Source of the DNA: Pseudomonadota bacterium
GTDB lineage: Bacteria; Pseudomonadota; Alphaproteobacteria; Sphingomonadales; Sphingomonadaceae
DNA: 64,000 nucleotides
Assembly (NCBI GenBank): GCA_023458055.1
Contig: JAEXAW010000078.1
Location: forward strand, 186,001 to 250,000
Direction of reading: 5' to 3'
Position numbers and translations under genes: made by a program. Below the pieces are notes generated by a model. That model had not been told where the DNA came from. It worked only from the letters and a program-made list of their open reading frames with translations, and searched no databases. Below, piece by piece: positions 1-8,716 of this stretch (position 1 is the stretch's first letter; every line of letters starts with the position of its first letter).

Positions 1-1
1 C

Positions 2-289
2 ATCGACCGGCTGGAGCATGTCGTCGATTGGCCGATCCGTGCGGTCGAGAGCAAATGGGCGGGCTTGCGCAGTTTTGCGCCGGACCGGCTGCCGGTGATC
101 GGCTTTGATCCGCTGGTGCCCGATTTCTTCTGGCTCGCAGGGCAGGGCGGCTTTGGCATTATGACCGCGCCCGCCATTGCGGCGCTGGCCGGGCGCGAGA
201 TTGTAGGGGAGCGGGCAGATAGCTTGCACGCGCATCTCACCGACTTGCCACCAGCCGAAGCCTTCTCGCCCGACCGTTTTGACCTATGA
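2..289 (+). CDS. FAD-dependent amine/amino-acid oxidoreductase, C-terminal part
   Basis: The reading frame is open from base 2, so this is the 3' end of a gene that begins outside the window; the first visible residues are IDRLEHVVDWPIRAVESKWA. The segment RSFAPDRLPVIGFDPLVPDFFWLAGQGG is the C-terminal signature of DAO-fold FAD oxidoreductases (glycine/D-amino-acid oxidase, DadA group), where the loop before W-L-A-G-Q-G-G closes over the flavin. The substrate cannot be judged from this fragment. The stop codon overlaps by 6 bases the stop of the convergent lipoprotein gene on the other strand. Confidence 0.8.
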   Translation: MDRLEHVVDWPIRAVESKWAGLRSFAPDRLPVIGFDPLVPDFFWLAGQGGFGIMTAPAIAALAGREIVGERADSLHAHLTDLPPAEAFSPDRFDL

Positions 290-1006
290 CGGGTTTAAAA
301 GAAAGACGACATAGCCTTTGAAGGCGGGGTTGCGCGCCGGATCGCTGGCCGGGCACCATTCGCCATGCTGCACAAGGCCGATGCGGAATGGCACCTTCAT
401 CCGCTCAAGCCGCGCAATATAGGTATCATAACCGGGCACGGTGCGGCGACCTTGATAGGTTTGCAGCACCACTTCATCGACCGTGCGGCCGAGCCGGTTC
501 AGACTTTGCGAATCGGCATTGGCGCTCCAGTCGAGGAGGCCCGTGACGCTCAGTTGATAGTGCCGCGGCAGCGCGCGGCGGAGCTCTTCCAGAAATTGCG
601 CATAGCCATCAAGCGCGCGCGTCTTGGCGTCGAAATCAATTTGCAGGCCCACCACCTTATTGCCCGCACGCTCCCAGCGACGTATCGCGCCAAGGATGGC
701 ATCGCGGGTGCCGGGTGCCCAATTGAGGGTTTCGACCCGGATCACCAGAAACAAAGAGGTGCCCGTGGCTTTCGGCGTCGCGGCGCGCTGGTTGATAAGC
801 CGCCCCGGTTCGCCTCTCACCTCCGCCTCAAGCAGATAAACACGCGCCGCTTTGTCCAGCACGGGCTGGGGTTTGACCCCGGCCCATAACCAGAAGGCAT
901 CATAGCGGGCGGCGTCAACCGGGGCGCAGGCCGGTTTCTTCGCCGGACTGCACGCCGCGACCGCAAGCACCGCAAGGGCTGGCCAAAGGCACCGCGCGCC
1001 AATCAT
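284..1006 (-). CDS. DUF3142-like lipoprotein
   Basis: A 240-residue protein with a lipoprotein signal peptide: hydrophobic segment ALAVLAVAAC followed by the lipobox cysteine at about residue 19. The mature part begins DAFWLWAGV and contains GNKVVGLQIDFDAKTRALDGYAQFL, then LSVTGLLDWS and DEVVLQTYQGR. This pattern (an Asp in a beta strand after VVGLQIDFD, later LQTYQG) resembles the DUF3142 family, which looks like a glycoside-hydrolase-type TIM barrel of unknown activity. It starts 12 bases after the stop of the large exported protein upstream on the same strand, so the two are probably cotranscribed and may act together in the envelope. The function is not established. Confidence 0.7.
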   Translation of the reverse strand: MIGARCLWPALAVLAVAACSPAKKPACAPVDAARYDAFWLWAGVKPQPVLDKAARVYLLEAEVRGEPGRLINQRAATPKATGTSLFLVIRVETLNWAPGTRDAILGAIRRWERAGNKVVGLQIDFDAKTRALDGYAQFLEELRRALPRHYQLSVTGLLDWSANADSQSLNRLGRTVDEVVLQTYQGRRTVPGYDTYIARLERMKVPFRIGLVQHGEWCPASDPARNPAFKGYVVFLLNPS

Positions 1007-1018
1007 CGGCGTGCCCGC

Positions 1019-3133
1019 TTACCAATAATATTGCAGCGAGGTCGCAATCGGGTTGTTGGGATAATCGCGCTTCAACTGCTGGAACCAGGCTTTGCGTTGC
1101 GAGACCGGGATTTCCTGTGACCCGCAATGATTATAGCCGCTGCTCTGGAAACAGCGAATCGCGCGATTGAGCGCATAGGCCTTGTCATTGCCGGTGACCT
1201 TGGGGTCGGCGATCAGCTTCTGATAAACCGCCATCCGCGAATAGGGCTTGGCTTCAAGCGGCGACTTGGTGGTGCCAAGTGCTTCATTATCCGTAGGATC
1301 GATCCAATAGCCCGTATCAAGCCGTTCGCGCATGAAATCGGCGAGACATAATTGTCCCTTGGTGTCATTGGGATTGCCCGAAAGGGTGGTGATGACCCCT
1401 TTGATGTCCGGGCAGGGATAAAGGTTGCTGCCGACCGAACCGACAAAAGCACCGAGTTGCACTGCCCCGTCGCCATAGGGGTAAACATAAGCGCCAGTTT
1501 CGGGCTCCAAGCCCGCCGGGAGCAGGGCGATGTCGGACAGGAAGGCTTTATAATGCCCGGCCTCCAGCTCCTTTTTCAGCAAGGTGAACAGCGCAACGTC
1601 GCGTTCATTTTTGTCCACCGCTGCATTGGTCGCCTGTTGGCGCAGTAGCGGCGCGTCAGCGGTATTAACCAGCAATATCCGCCGGATGATCGCGTTCTGG
1701 ACGGGCGAACCTTTTTCGAACACCCGCGCGACCTGCCCGCTCTTTTCGTCATGATTGGCGATGGCGAGTTCCACCAGCCAGCGCTGATGCTGTGATTTTG
1801 CCCCCGGCAGCATCTCGACAAAGAAGCCGCGCGCGTTGCGGTCCCTGGTCGCGCTGAGCGCTTCGCCGCGCAACATCTGGCGCGCAAACTGGATGTGGCT
1901 GAACTCCTTCTGCTTGGCCGCGTCCGGAATCAGGCGGAGCACCTCTTTGGGATTTTTGCCGACATAGAAAGCCTGCGCCGCTTGCAGATATTGGTACAGC
2001 GCCGGATGCTTGCTGAACACCGCTGCCTGACCCGCCAGATCATCAGCGGTCAGCGGTTTTTCGCAGCAATCTTTATAACTATAGCCAAGGCTTTCACCAC
2101 GCATGCGGATGAGGTCCATCACCGCGAGGATCATCGGATGCTGGCTCGTGCTGGCATTGGGGAGCAGCTTCAGGTCGATTTCTTCGATCAAATCGGGCAC
2201 CACAATTCCGGTTTCGCCGATGAGGCGCGCATATTCGGCTTCGAGCCGCTTGAAATCGCCACCGAGCCAGTAGGTACGGCGCAAAAGCCCGCGTGCCGAA
2301 GCGGCGTAACGCCCGTTGGGATAGGCTTTGAGATAGGCGTTAAGCGCATCCTCCGCAGCCTTCACCTTGGCATTGTCGATTGCCACCTTCTCATCGCGAT
2401 AGCCCCATTTATCATAGAGACCTTCGGATGCGCCGTTCAGCTGGGCGCGGGCAATCATGTAGCGTGCCGTGTCCTTGAGCCAGTCATCCTTGCCCGCTGC
2501 GGATGCTTTTTCGAAAGCGGCTCGCGCGGCGGACTGGTTGCCCTGATAAAAAGCGAGCGCGCCGTCAAGATAAGCGCCAAACGCCTTGGCTTCGCTGCCG
2601 GAAAGCTGGGCCGCAAGGTTTGCGGCGGGGGTCGCAAGGCTGCTCTCCTTGTCGCAATCGATGGTCATGCCCTTGCGTGCGCCGATGAGCGTGGCCCTTT
2701 CAGCTTCGCTAACGCCGCGCGCCGCGCTGATGGCAGCGATGAAGGCCGCCGCGCCGGTCTCATTACTGTCACAGCGGCTGCCACCAGAGCCGTAGCTACG
2801 TTCCTTGCCGGTGGGGACATAATATTCGCGGAACCACCACCAGGGGACAAACAGCGTATCCGCGGAATAATAGGATTCTGCTTCAGAGTTTTTGGGCTCG
2901 CGCGCAGTCGATGGAGCAATGCCGCGTCCATCAAGCATCATCAGGAGGAGGTTGGCGCGCGTATCATTTCCCGGTTGCATCATCGGCGAATTGTCGCAGC
3001 CATTAAAACTGGCCGTGGTCGCATACCAGTCGGGCTCGCACCCCGCATCGCCGCTGGCGGCGGCGCTGCTGCTCCAGCCAATCGCGGTGAGGCCGGCGGC
3101 GCAAGACAAAAGGATCGAAGCGGAACGACGCAT
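1019..3133 (-). CDS. Large exported repeat-containing protein of unknown function
   Basis: The protein has about 704 residues from the ATG at 3133. That start is preferred over upstream in-frame codons because GGGGAG lies 7 bases ahead and translation then begins with a clean signal peptide, MRRSASILLSCAAGLTAIGW, ending near AAASG. The middle is alpha-helical and rich in Ala/Tyr/Leu with TPR-like spacing (for example DALNAYLKAYPNGRYAASAR, a typical tol-pal/BamD-style repeat turn), and the C-terminus ends QYYW. It is probably periplasmic or outer-membrane associated. It is the first gene of a pair with the DUF3142-like lipoprotein. I do not recognise a named family. Confidence 0.7.
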   Translation of the reverse strand: MRRSASILLSCAAGLTAIGWSSSAAASGDAGCEPDWYATTASFNGCDNSPMMQPGNDTRANLLLMMLDGRGIAPSTAREPKNSEAESYYSADTLFVPWWWFREYYVPTGKERSYGSGGSRCDSNETGAAAFIAAISAARGVSEAERATLIGARKGMTIDCDKESSLATPAANLAAQLSGSEAKAFGAYLDGALAFYQGNQSAARAAFEKASAAGKDDWLKDTARYMIARAQLNGASEGLYDKWGYRDEKVAIDNAKVKAAEDALNAYLKAYPNGRYAASARGLLRRTYWLGGDFKRLEAEYARLIGETGIVVPDLIEEIDLKLLPNASTSQHPMILAVMDLIRMRGESLGYSYKDCCEKPLTADDLAGQAAVFSKHPALYQYLQAAQAFYVGKNPKEVLRLIPDAAKQKEFSHIQFARQMLRGEALSATRDRNARGFFVEMLPGAKSQHQRWLVELAIANHDEKSGQVARVFEKGSPVQNAIIRRILLVNTADAPLLRQQATNAAVDKNERDVALFTLLKKELEAGHYKAFLSDIALLPAGLEPETGAYVYPYGDGAVQLGAFVGSVGSNLYPCPDIKGVITTLSGNPNDTKGQLCLADFMRERLDTGYWIDPTDNEALGTTKSPLEAKPYSRMAVYQKLIADPKVTGNDKAYALNRAIRCFQSSGYNHCGSQEIPVSQRKAWFQQLKRDYPNNPIATSLQYYW

Positions 3134-3237
3134 GAAAATCTCCCCTGACGAACATGGCGGGCGGCAGGCACCGCGCCTTTGAACCAGAATGCCACAAGCC
3201 TTAACGGCGTCAATCATCAATCCGCCGAGACAGGGGT

Positions 3238-3723
3238 TTATTTTTGTGCCGTAACGGCGCTTTCCCCGCGCTGAACCGCAAGCGCTGCATCGGACGCGAG
3301 TTTATCGGCAATTTCATTGTCGGGGTGCCCGGCATGGCCCTTGACCCATTCCCAGGTGATCCGGTGCGGCTTTACCGCCGCGAGCAATTGCTGCCACAGA
3401 TCGGCATTGGCGACCGGCTTCTTCTGCGCATTTTTCCAGCCATTTTTCTGCCAGCCGAAAATCCATTTGGTGATGCCGTCGCGGACATAGACGCTGTCGG
3501 TGGAAAGCGTCACGTCGCACGCTTTGGTGAGCGCGTTCAGGGCTTCAATCGCCGCCTGCAACTCCATCCGGTTATTGGTCGTGTCCGCTGCCCCGCCGGA
3601 CAGTTTCTTTTCATGTGCGCCAAAGCGGATCACCGCGCCCCAGCCGCCGGGGCCGGGATTGCCCTTGCACGCGCCATCGGTCGCGATGCTGACATGCGGG
3701 CGTTTGACCGGCACCGCGTTCAT
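3238..3723 (-). CDS. rnhA: Ribonuclease HI
   Basis: RNase H1 cuts the RNA strand of RNA-DNA hybrids in the cytoplasm. The four catalytic acidic residues are visible in order: D in SIATDGACKGNPGPGGWG, E in NRMELQAAIEAL, D in TLSTDSVYVRDGI, and D in GHAGHPDNEIAD. The handle region WQKNGWKNAQKKPVAN is present. The start is set at the ATG at 3723 (MNAVPVKRPHV), which overlaps the stop of thrB as ATGA. A longer frame runs upstream but only inside thrB. The length of 161 residues fits the family. The tight overlap indicates translation coupled to thrB. Confidence 0.95.
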   Translation of the reverse strand: MNAVPVKRPHVSIATDGACKGNPGPGGWGAVIRFGAHEKKLSGGAADTTNNRMELQAAIEALNALTKACDVTLSTDSVYVRDGITKWIFGWQKNGWKNAQKKPVANADLWQQLLAAVKPHRITWEWVKGHAGHPDNEIADKLASDAALAVQRGESAVTAQK

Positions 3724-4685
3724 CCGGCGCCAAACAATCGGGCCGGATCGCTGGTGCGATAGGTCTCCAGCCGCCGCCAATAAGCGAGGGGATCCTTGCG
3801 CATCACCAGCGCATCGGCGGGCGTATGCAGCCAGTCATACACGCGGGTGAGAAAGAAACGCAGCGCCGCGCCTTGGCACAACACCGGCATCGCTGCGCGT
3901 TCATCAGCGGTGAGACCGTGCGCATCCTGATAGCCCTGCATCAGCGCCGCCGCGCGCGCGGGGTAAAATTGCTGGCCATCATGGCTGAAGCACCAGCTGC
4001 CATGCGTCACCGCAAGGTCATAAGCGCGGATATCGGTGCAGGCGAAATAGAAATCGATAAGGCCGGTGACCTCGTCGCCGATCGACAGCACATTGTCGGG
4101 GAAGAGATCGGCGTGGATCACACAATAATCGAGCCGTCCGGGCCAGCCGACGAAGATGGATTCGGCGACCGCCTTCACCTTGGCGGTAAGGCCGGGCTGG
4201 ACCTCGTCAAACCCTGTGCCGATTTTGGTGAGGAGATCATCCCAGCCATCCGGCCCAAGCGGATTGGCGCGCATCAGCGGAAAATCGACGACCGCATGGT
4301 GGAGGCGAGCGAGCGCTTGCCCGGCGGCCTGACATTGTAGCGGGGTCGGTTCGGTCACCGAAATGCCGGGGAGAAATTCGATCAGGCAGGCGGGCCTTCC
4401 CGCCAGTTTCTGGAGGCGCGCGCCCTGGCGATCCGGGATGAAGCGCGGCACCTTGCAATTTTTGGCCGCGAGATGATCGAGCAGCGCAATGAAAAAGGGC
4501 AGGTCGGCTTCATCGACGCGCTTTTCATAAAGCGTCAGGATGAACCGTCCGGTGGTGGTTTCGACGAGATAATTGCTGTTCTCGACCCCTTCCGCAATCC
4601 CCTTGGCGACGCGCAGTTCGCCGACATCATAGCGCGCGAGAAAGGCCGACATGGCCTCGGCGCTGACCTGGGTATAGACGGCCAT
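3720..4685 (-). CDS. thrB: Homoserine kinase type II (APH fold)
   Basis: The protein has 321 residues and would phosphorylate homoserine in threonine synthesis. This is the kinase-fold (aminoglycoside phosphotransferase-like) ThrB found in many alphaproteobacteria, not the GHMP enzyme. The catalytic loop VIHADLFPDNVLS carries the H-x-D and downstream Asn, and GLIDFYFACTD carries the metal-binding Asp. The N-terminal segment MAVYTQVSAEAMSAFLARYDVGEL is typical of this group. It lies between ispH upstream and rnhA downstream on the minus strand, with a palindromic repeat in the ispH-thrB gap. Confidence 0.92.
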   Translation of the reverse strand: MAVYTQVSAEAMSAFLARYDVGELRVAKGIAEGVENSNYLVETTTGRFILTLYEKRVDEADLPFFIALLDHLAAKNCKVPRFIPDRQGARLQKLAGRPACLIEFLPGISVTEPTPLQCQAAGQALARLHHAVVDFPLMRANPLGPDGWDDLLTKIGTGFDEVQPGLTAKVKAVAESIFVGWPGRLDYCVIHADLFPDNVLSIGDEVTGLIDFYFACTDIRAYDLAVTHGSWCFSHDGQQFYPARAAALMQGYQDAHGLTADERAAMPVLCQGAALRFFLTRVYDWLHTPADALVMRKDPLAYWRRLETYRTSDPARLFGAG

Positions 4686-4709
4686 CAGATTTGCCTGCCG
4701 CGATTAAAT

Positions 4710-4842
4710 CCTCCCCGGGACGGGGAGGTGGCGCGCCGAAGGCGTGACGGAGGGGGCCCACCTTTCCGCAGGCGCTGCGCTGGCCGATAGGTGGGACCCC
4801 TCCACCATGCTGCGCATGGTCCCCCTCCCCGTTCCGGGGAGG
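4710..4842. repeat. Palindromic intergenic element, family A, ispH-thrB gap
   Basis: About 133 bases. Both edges carry a short hairpin built from CCTCCCCG and its complement, and the interior arms are complementary (GGGGGCCCACC against GGTGGGACCCC). Read in the direction of transcription, the half with CCATGCGCAGCATGG comes first and the half with GGCGCGCC second. Related copies lie at 11426, 48827, 55225 and, degenerate, at 63069. There is no gene here. Confidence 0.85.
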
Positions 4843-4866
4843 AGTTGAGGTAGGTCTTGAGCTCCC

Positions 4867-5853
4867 TCACGCCTCTTCCACCAGACTGCGCGGCAGTTTG
4901 AAGACCATCTTCTCCTGCGCGGTTTCTACCGTTTCTTCGCTCACGGCGAAATGGGTGCCGAGGAGGTCGATCACCTCGCGCACCAATATTTCGGGGGCCG
5001 ACGCCCCTGCGGTCAGCCCAAGCGTAGTGACGCCTTCCAGCCAGCCAAAATCAATATCCGCCGCGCGGCCGATGAGATAGGCGCGCGCGCCTTCGCGTTC
5101 GGCGCATTCCCTCAGGCGCACCGAATTGCTGCTATTGGGTGCGCCGATCACCAGCACCACCTCGCATTCGGCGGCAATCGCCTTGACCGCCGCCTGCCGG
5201 TTGGAGGTGGCATAGCAGATATCCTCGCCCTTGGGGCCGACGATGGCGGGAAAGCGGCTTTGTAGCGCCGCAACAATGGCCGCCGTATCATCGACCGACA
5301 AGGTCGTCTGGGTGAGAAAGGCGAGGTTGTTTTCGTCCGGGATGACGAGCGCGTCCACATCTTCGACCGTTTCGACCAGCGTCATCCAGCCTTCGGGAAC
5401 CTGTCCCATCGTACCGATCACCTCGGGGTGCCCGGCATGGCCGACAAAGATGATATGCCGCCCCGCCTCGACATTACGTTCGGCCTGACGGTGGACCTTG
5501 GAGACCAGGGGACAGGTCGCATCGAGATAGAAAAGCCCGCGCTCTTCGGCCTTGGCCGGAACCGCCTTGGGGACGCCATGCGCGCTGAATACGACCGGCA
5601 CATCGTCGGGCACTTCGGAGAGATGCTCGACGAACACCGCGCCCTTTTGCTTCAGTGCATCGACGACATATTTATTGTGGACGATCTCGTGGCGGACATA
5701 GACGGGCGCGCCATATTTTTCGAGCGCGAGCTCGACAATGGTGATCGCGCGGTCGACTCCGGCGCAAAAGCCGCGCGGCGCAGCGATGCGCAATTTGAGC
5801 GGCGGCAAGGGGGTGGAGGGCGTGTCAGCGGGCGGTGTTAACGGTGCAGTCAT
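4867..5853 (-). CDS. ispH: 4-hydroxy-3-methylbut-2-enyl diphosphate reductase
   Basis: This is the last enzyme of the MEP isoprenoid pathway, an iron-sulfur protein that converts HMBPP to IPP and DMAPP. The 328-residue protein has the three cluster cysteines in APRGFCAGVDRAI, LDATCPLVSKVH and EDICYATSNRQ, plus the substrate-binding GHAGHPEVIGT and IGAPNSSNSVRL segments. The N-terminal 20 residues are Pro/Thr-rich and may be an unstructured lead. It begins the minus-strand run ispH-thrB-rnhA; the upstream neighbour is divergent at 5897, so its promoter must lie near 5853-5969. Confidence 0.95.
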   Translation of the reverse strand: MTAPLTPPADTPSTPLPPLKLRIAAPRGFCAGVDRAITIVELALEKYGAPVYVRHEIVHNKYVVDALKQKGAVFVEHLSEVPDDVPVVFSAHGVPKAVPAKAEERGLFYLDATCPLVSKVHRQAERNVEAGRHIIFVGHAGHPEVIGTMGQVPEGWMTLVETVEDVDALVIPDENNLAFLTQTTLSVDDTAAIVAALQSRFPAIVGPKGEDICYATSNRQAAVKAIAAECEVVLVIGAPNSSNSVRLRECAEREGARAYLIGRAADIDFGWLEGVTTLGLTAGASAPEILVREVIDLLGTHFAVSEETVETAQEKMVFKLPRSLVEEA

Positions 5854-5968
5854 CTTGTCCCGCGCTTTAGCTAAGGCCAGAGATAAAGTCTAATGGTTGC
5901 GCACGGTGCAGTCCGCCGATAAGAAGCCGCAATCAAGCGCCACCGCTTTCAAGGACGACCAGACCGTT

Positions 5969-6640
5969 ATGCCGCATTTTACGCCCCGCCGTTCGCTCAT
6001 TTCCCAAACGCTTGCCGTTGCCGCATTGGCGCTGGCGCTAAGCGGTTGTGCCCGCACCGGCGAGATCGACATCCAATCGGGCGTCGGCATTACCGCCAGC
6101 CGTTCGGCTTGCCCGGCCGTCGGGGTTCCGCTCTATACCGGCGATGTTACCCTGTTCGATCCCGCTACCAGCGTTGATTCCCGCGCGATTGATGTGGTTG
6201 CCTCAATCACCAATGTGCGGCCTGCGTGCAATGATCAGGGCGAGAAAATTTATAGCGTCGCGACATTTGATGTGCTTGGCACCCGCCGCAACGCTGGCCC
6301 GGCGCGGCAGGTGACGCTGCCTTATTATTCGACCGTAGTGCAGGGCGGAACCTTCGTTGTGTCGAAGCGGCTCGGTGAGGTCACGCTGAACTTTGCCGAA
6401 GGACAGACCCGCGCACAGGCGAGTGCCAAGGCGGCGGCGTTTATCGACAAGGCCGCCGCGACGCTGCCCCCTGAAATTCAGGACAAGATCACCCGCCGCC
6501 GCAAGGCCGGTGAAGCCGATGCCGCCCTCGACCCGATGGCCGACCCCGAAGTCAAAGCCGCGGTCGCCAAAGCGAGCTTCGAACTGCTGGTCGGCTTCCA
6601 ACTCACCGACGCGCAATTGCAATATAACGCGACGCGGTAA
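5969..6640 (+). CDS. Exported lipoprotein of unknown function
   Basis: About 223 residues from the ATG at 5969; an upstream in-frame start at 5897 would add 24 polar residues ahead of the signal peptide and is less likely. The signal sequence is RRSLISQTLAVAALALALSGC with lipobox LSGC. The mature part has ITASRSACPAVGVPLYTGDVTLF, a beta-rich middle (VDVVASITNVRPAC, VATFDVLGTRR) and a C-terminal helical tail. Sphingomonads often carry such a protein upstream of argS, but no function is known to me. It is followed 11 bases later by a small membrane protein gene. Confidence 0.7.
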   Translation: MPHFTPRRSLISQTLAVAALALALSGCARTGEIDIQSGVGITASRSACPAVGVPLYTGDVTLFDPATSVDSRAIDVVASITNVRPACNDQGEKIYSVATFDVLGTRRNAGPARQVTLPYYSTVVQGGTFVVSKRLGEVTLNFAEGQTRAQASAKAAAFIDKAAATLPPEIQDKITRRRKAGEADAALDPMADPEVKAAVAKASFELLVGFQLTDAQLQYNATR

Positions 6641-6651
6641 GGGGGCGTGCG

Positions 6652-6939
6652 ATGACGCCGAGCGGACTGGCGTTGACGCTCCTCACCATCTGGGTGATGC
6701 GGCGCGAGACCATGCCGTGCGACACCGATGCGGGTATGTGTGACCAACTGGTGGCGGGCTACCCCCTCGCTTACGGGGTCGACCATTGGGGGCTTTCACC
6801 GGGCAATGATGTAAGCCTGCTCATGCTGTTCGGCGGCGAAGACATTATGCGCTGGCCCTATTTCTTCGCCGATTGGGCGTTCTGGTCGGTGATCGCCTTG
6901 CTTGTGGGGCTACTGGTCAAACGACGCCGCAGCGCGTAA
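6652..6939 (+). CDS. Small membrane protein of unknown function
   Basis: A 95-residue protein with a hydrophobic N-terminus (GLALTLLTIWVM), a middle soluble stretch with two Cys (MPCDTDAGMCDQ), and a C-terminal transmembrane segment (WAFWSVIALLVGLLV) followed by basic KRRRSA. This suggests one or two membrane passes with the tail in the cytoplasm. It sits 11 bases after the exported lipoprotein gene and 49 bases before argS, so it is likely in the same transcript. No family is recognised. Confidence 0.55.
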   Translation: MTPSGLALTLLTIWVMRRETMPCDTDAGMCDQLVAGYPLAYGVDHWGLSPGNDVSLLMLFGGEDIMRWPYFFADWAFWSVIALLVGLLVKRRRSA

Positions 6940-6988
6940 AGCGCCGCGTCGATTCCTGATATTTTTTTATGCTTTTTGTTGGATTGCC

Positions 6989-8716
6989 ATGACCCTCTAC
7001 GTTCGTTTTGCTGATCATATCAACGCTGCGCTGGATGCGCTTGAGCAGGGGGGTACGCTGCCTGCCGGGTTGCCGCGCGGCAATGTGACGGTCGAGCCGC
7101 CGCGCGATGCTTCGCATGGTGACTTGTCGACCAATGCGGCGATGGTGCTCGCAAAAGGCGCGGGGACCAATCCGCGCGCGTTGGCGGAGGCCCTCAAGGC
7201 TGAACTTGAAAAGATCGGCGAGGTCGAGACGGTCGAGATTGCCGGGCCGGGCTTTATTAATATGCGCCTCGCGCCCGCAAGCTGGACCGGCGAACTGGAG
7301 GCGATCCATGCGGCTGGCAGCGGCTATGGCACGTCCGACAAAGGCAAGGGCGTTTCGGTCAATGTCGAATATGTCTCGGCCAACCCGACCGGGCCGATGC
7401 ATATGGGCCATTGCCGGGGGGCGGTCGTCGGCGATGCGCTCGCGACCTTGCTCGAAGCGATCGGCCACACGGTCACGCGCGAATATTATGTCAATGATGC
7501 GGGCGGGCAGGTCGATGTGCTCGCACGTTCCGCCCATTTGCGGTATCGCGAAGCGCTTGGCGAAGACATTGGCGAGATCCCTGAAGGGCTCTACCCCGGC
7601 GATTATCTGAAACCGGTGGGGGCTGAACTCGCCCGCGAATATGGCGACACATATGTCGCCGCGCCCGAAAGCGAATGGCTCGCTCTGTTCCGCAAGGAAG
7701 CGGTCGCGGCCATGCTGGTGATGATCAAGGCGGACTTGAAGCAACTCGGCATCACCCATGACCTGTTTTCCTCCGAAGCCGAATTGCAGGCGGCGGGGAA
7801 GCCCGAGGCGGCGGAAAAATGGCTGCGCGAGCATGATCTGGTTTATGACGGCATGCTCGAAGCACCCAAGGGCGAAACGCCCGAAGATTGGGAGCCGGTC
7901 GAACTGCCGCTGTTTCGCTCAACCCAATTCGGTGATGACCAGGACCGCCCGATCAAGAAATCGGATGGCAGCTGGACTTATTTCGGCGCGGACCTCGCTT
8001 ATCATTATCAAAAGGCGCAAGCCTCGGACGAACTCATCGACATTTGGGGCGCCGACCATGCAGGCACGGTCAAGCGCATCCAGGCGGCGGTTGCGGCACT
8101 CACGAGCGGCAAGACGCGTTTCGACGTGAAGCTGGTGCAGATGGTGCGGTTGCTGCGTGACGGCGAGCCCGTCAAAATGTCCAAGCGCGCGGGCAATTTC
8201 GTGACGCTCGCCGAGGTCGTCGAGGAAGTCGGCAAGGATGTGGTGCGCTTCACCATGCTCACGCGCAAGGCCGATGCGCAGATGGATTTCGACTTTGCCA
8301 AGGTGGTCGAGGCCTCCAAGGACAATCCGGTATTCTATGTGCAATATGCCCATGCGCGCATCCGCTCGCTGCACCGGAAGGCGGAAGAGGCGGGGATCGA
8401 CCTTGGCACGGTTGACCTTGCACGGTTCAATGTCGATGAACTTGCGCTGGTCAAACTCGCGGCGCAATATCCGCGCATCGTTGATGCCGCCGCTGCCAAT
8501 CGCGAGCCGCATCGGGTGGCTTTCTATCTCAATGATCTCGCCGCTGCGTTCCACAGCCTCTATAATATGGGCAATGACAAGCCGGAGCTGCGTATGATCC
8601 TCGCCGATGATCCGGTCATCACCGCGAGCAGGCTTTTCTTGGCCGCGCAAATCGGGCAAGTGATCAGGAACGGCCTCGCCCTGATGGGCGTCGAGGCGGT
8701 CGAGGAGATGCAGTGA
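6989..8716 (+). CDS. argS: Arginyl-tRNA synthetase
   Basis: A class I aminoacyl-tRNA synthetase that charges tRNA-Arg. The ATG at 6989 gives 575 residues starting MTLYVRFADHINAAL; the frame is open further upstream but that part is not ArgS-like. Visible motifs are the N-terminal Add1 domain with SHGDLSTNAAMVLAK, the HIGH variant PTGPMHMGHCRGA, the KMSK-type loop VKMSKRAGNFVTL, and the C-terminal anticodon-binding DALR domain with FYVQYAHARIRSL. The stop overlaps the start of the SPOR protein gene, indicating coupled translation. Confidence 0.97.
   Translation: MTLYVRFADHINAALDALEQGGTLPAGLPRGNVTVEPPRDASHGDLSTNAAMVLAKGAGTNPRALAEALKAELEKIGEVETVEIAGPGFINMRLAPASWTGELEAIHAAGSGYGTSDKGKGVSVNVEYVSANPTGPMHMGHCRGAVVGDALATLLEAIGHTVTREYYVNDAGGQVDVLARSAHLRYREALGEDIGEIPEGLYPGDYLKPVGAELAREYGDTYVAAPESEWLALFRKEAVAAMLVMIKADLKQLGITHDLFSSEAELQAAGKPEAAEKWLREHDLVYDGMLEAPKGETPEDWEPVELPLFRSTQFGDDQDRPIKKSDGSWTYFGADLAYHYQKAQASDELIDIWGADHAGTVKRIQAAVAALTSGKTRFDVKLVQMVRLLRDGEPVKMSKRAGNFVTLAEVVEEVGKDVVRFTMLTRKADAQMDFDFAKVVEASKDNPVFYVQYAHARIRSLHRKAEEAGIDLGTVDLARFNVDELALVKLAAQYPRIVDAAAANREPHRVAFYLNDLAAAFHSLYNMGNDKPELRMILADDPVITASRLFLAAQIGQVIRNGLALMGVEAVEEMQ

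Noticed and set aside
1895..3148. 417-codon open frame opposite the large exported protein
   Set aside because: Antisense shadow; the opposite strand has the signal peptide, ribosome site and helical repeat pattern.
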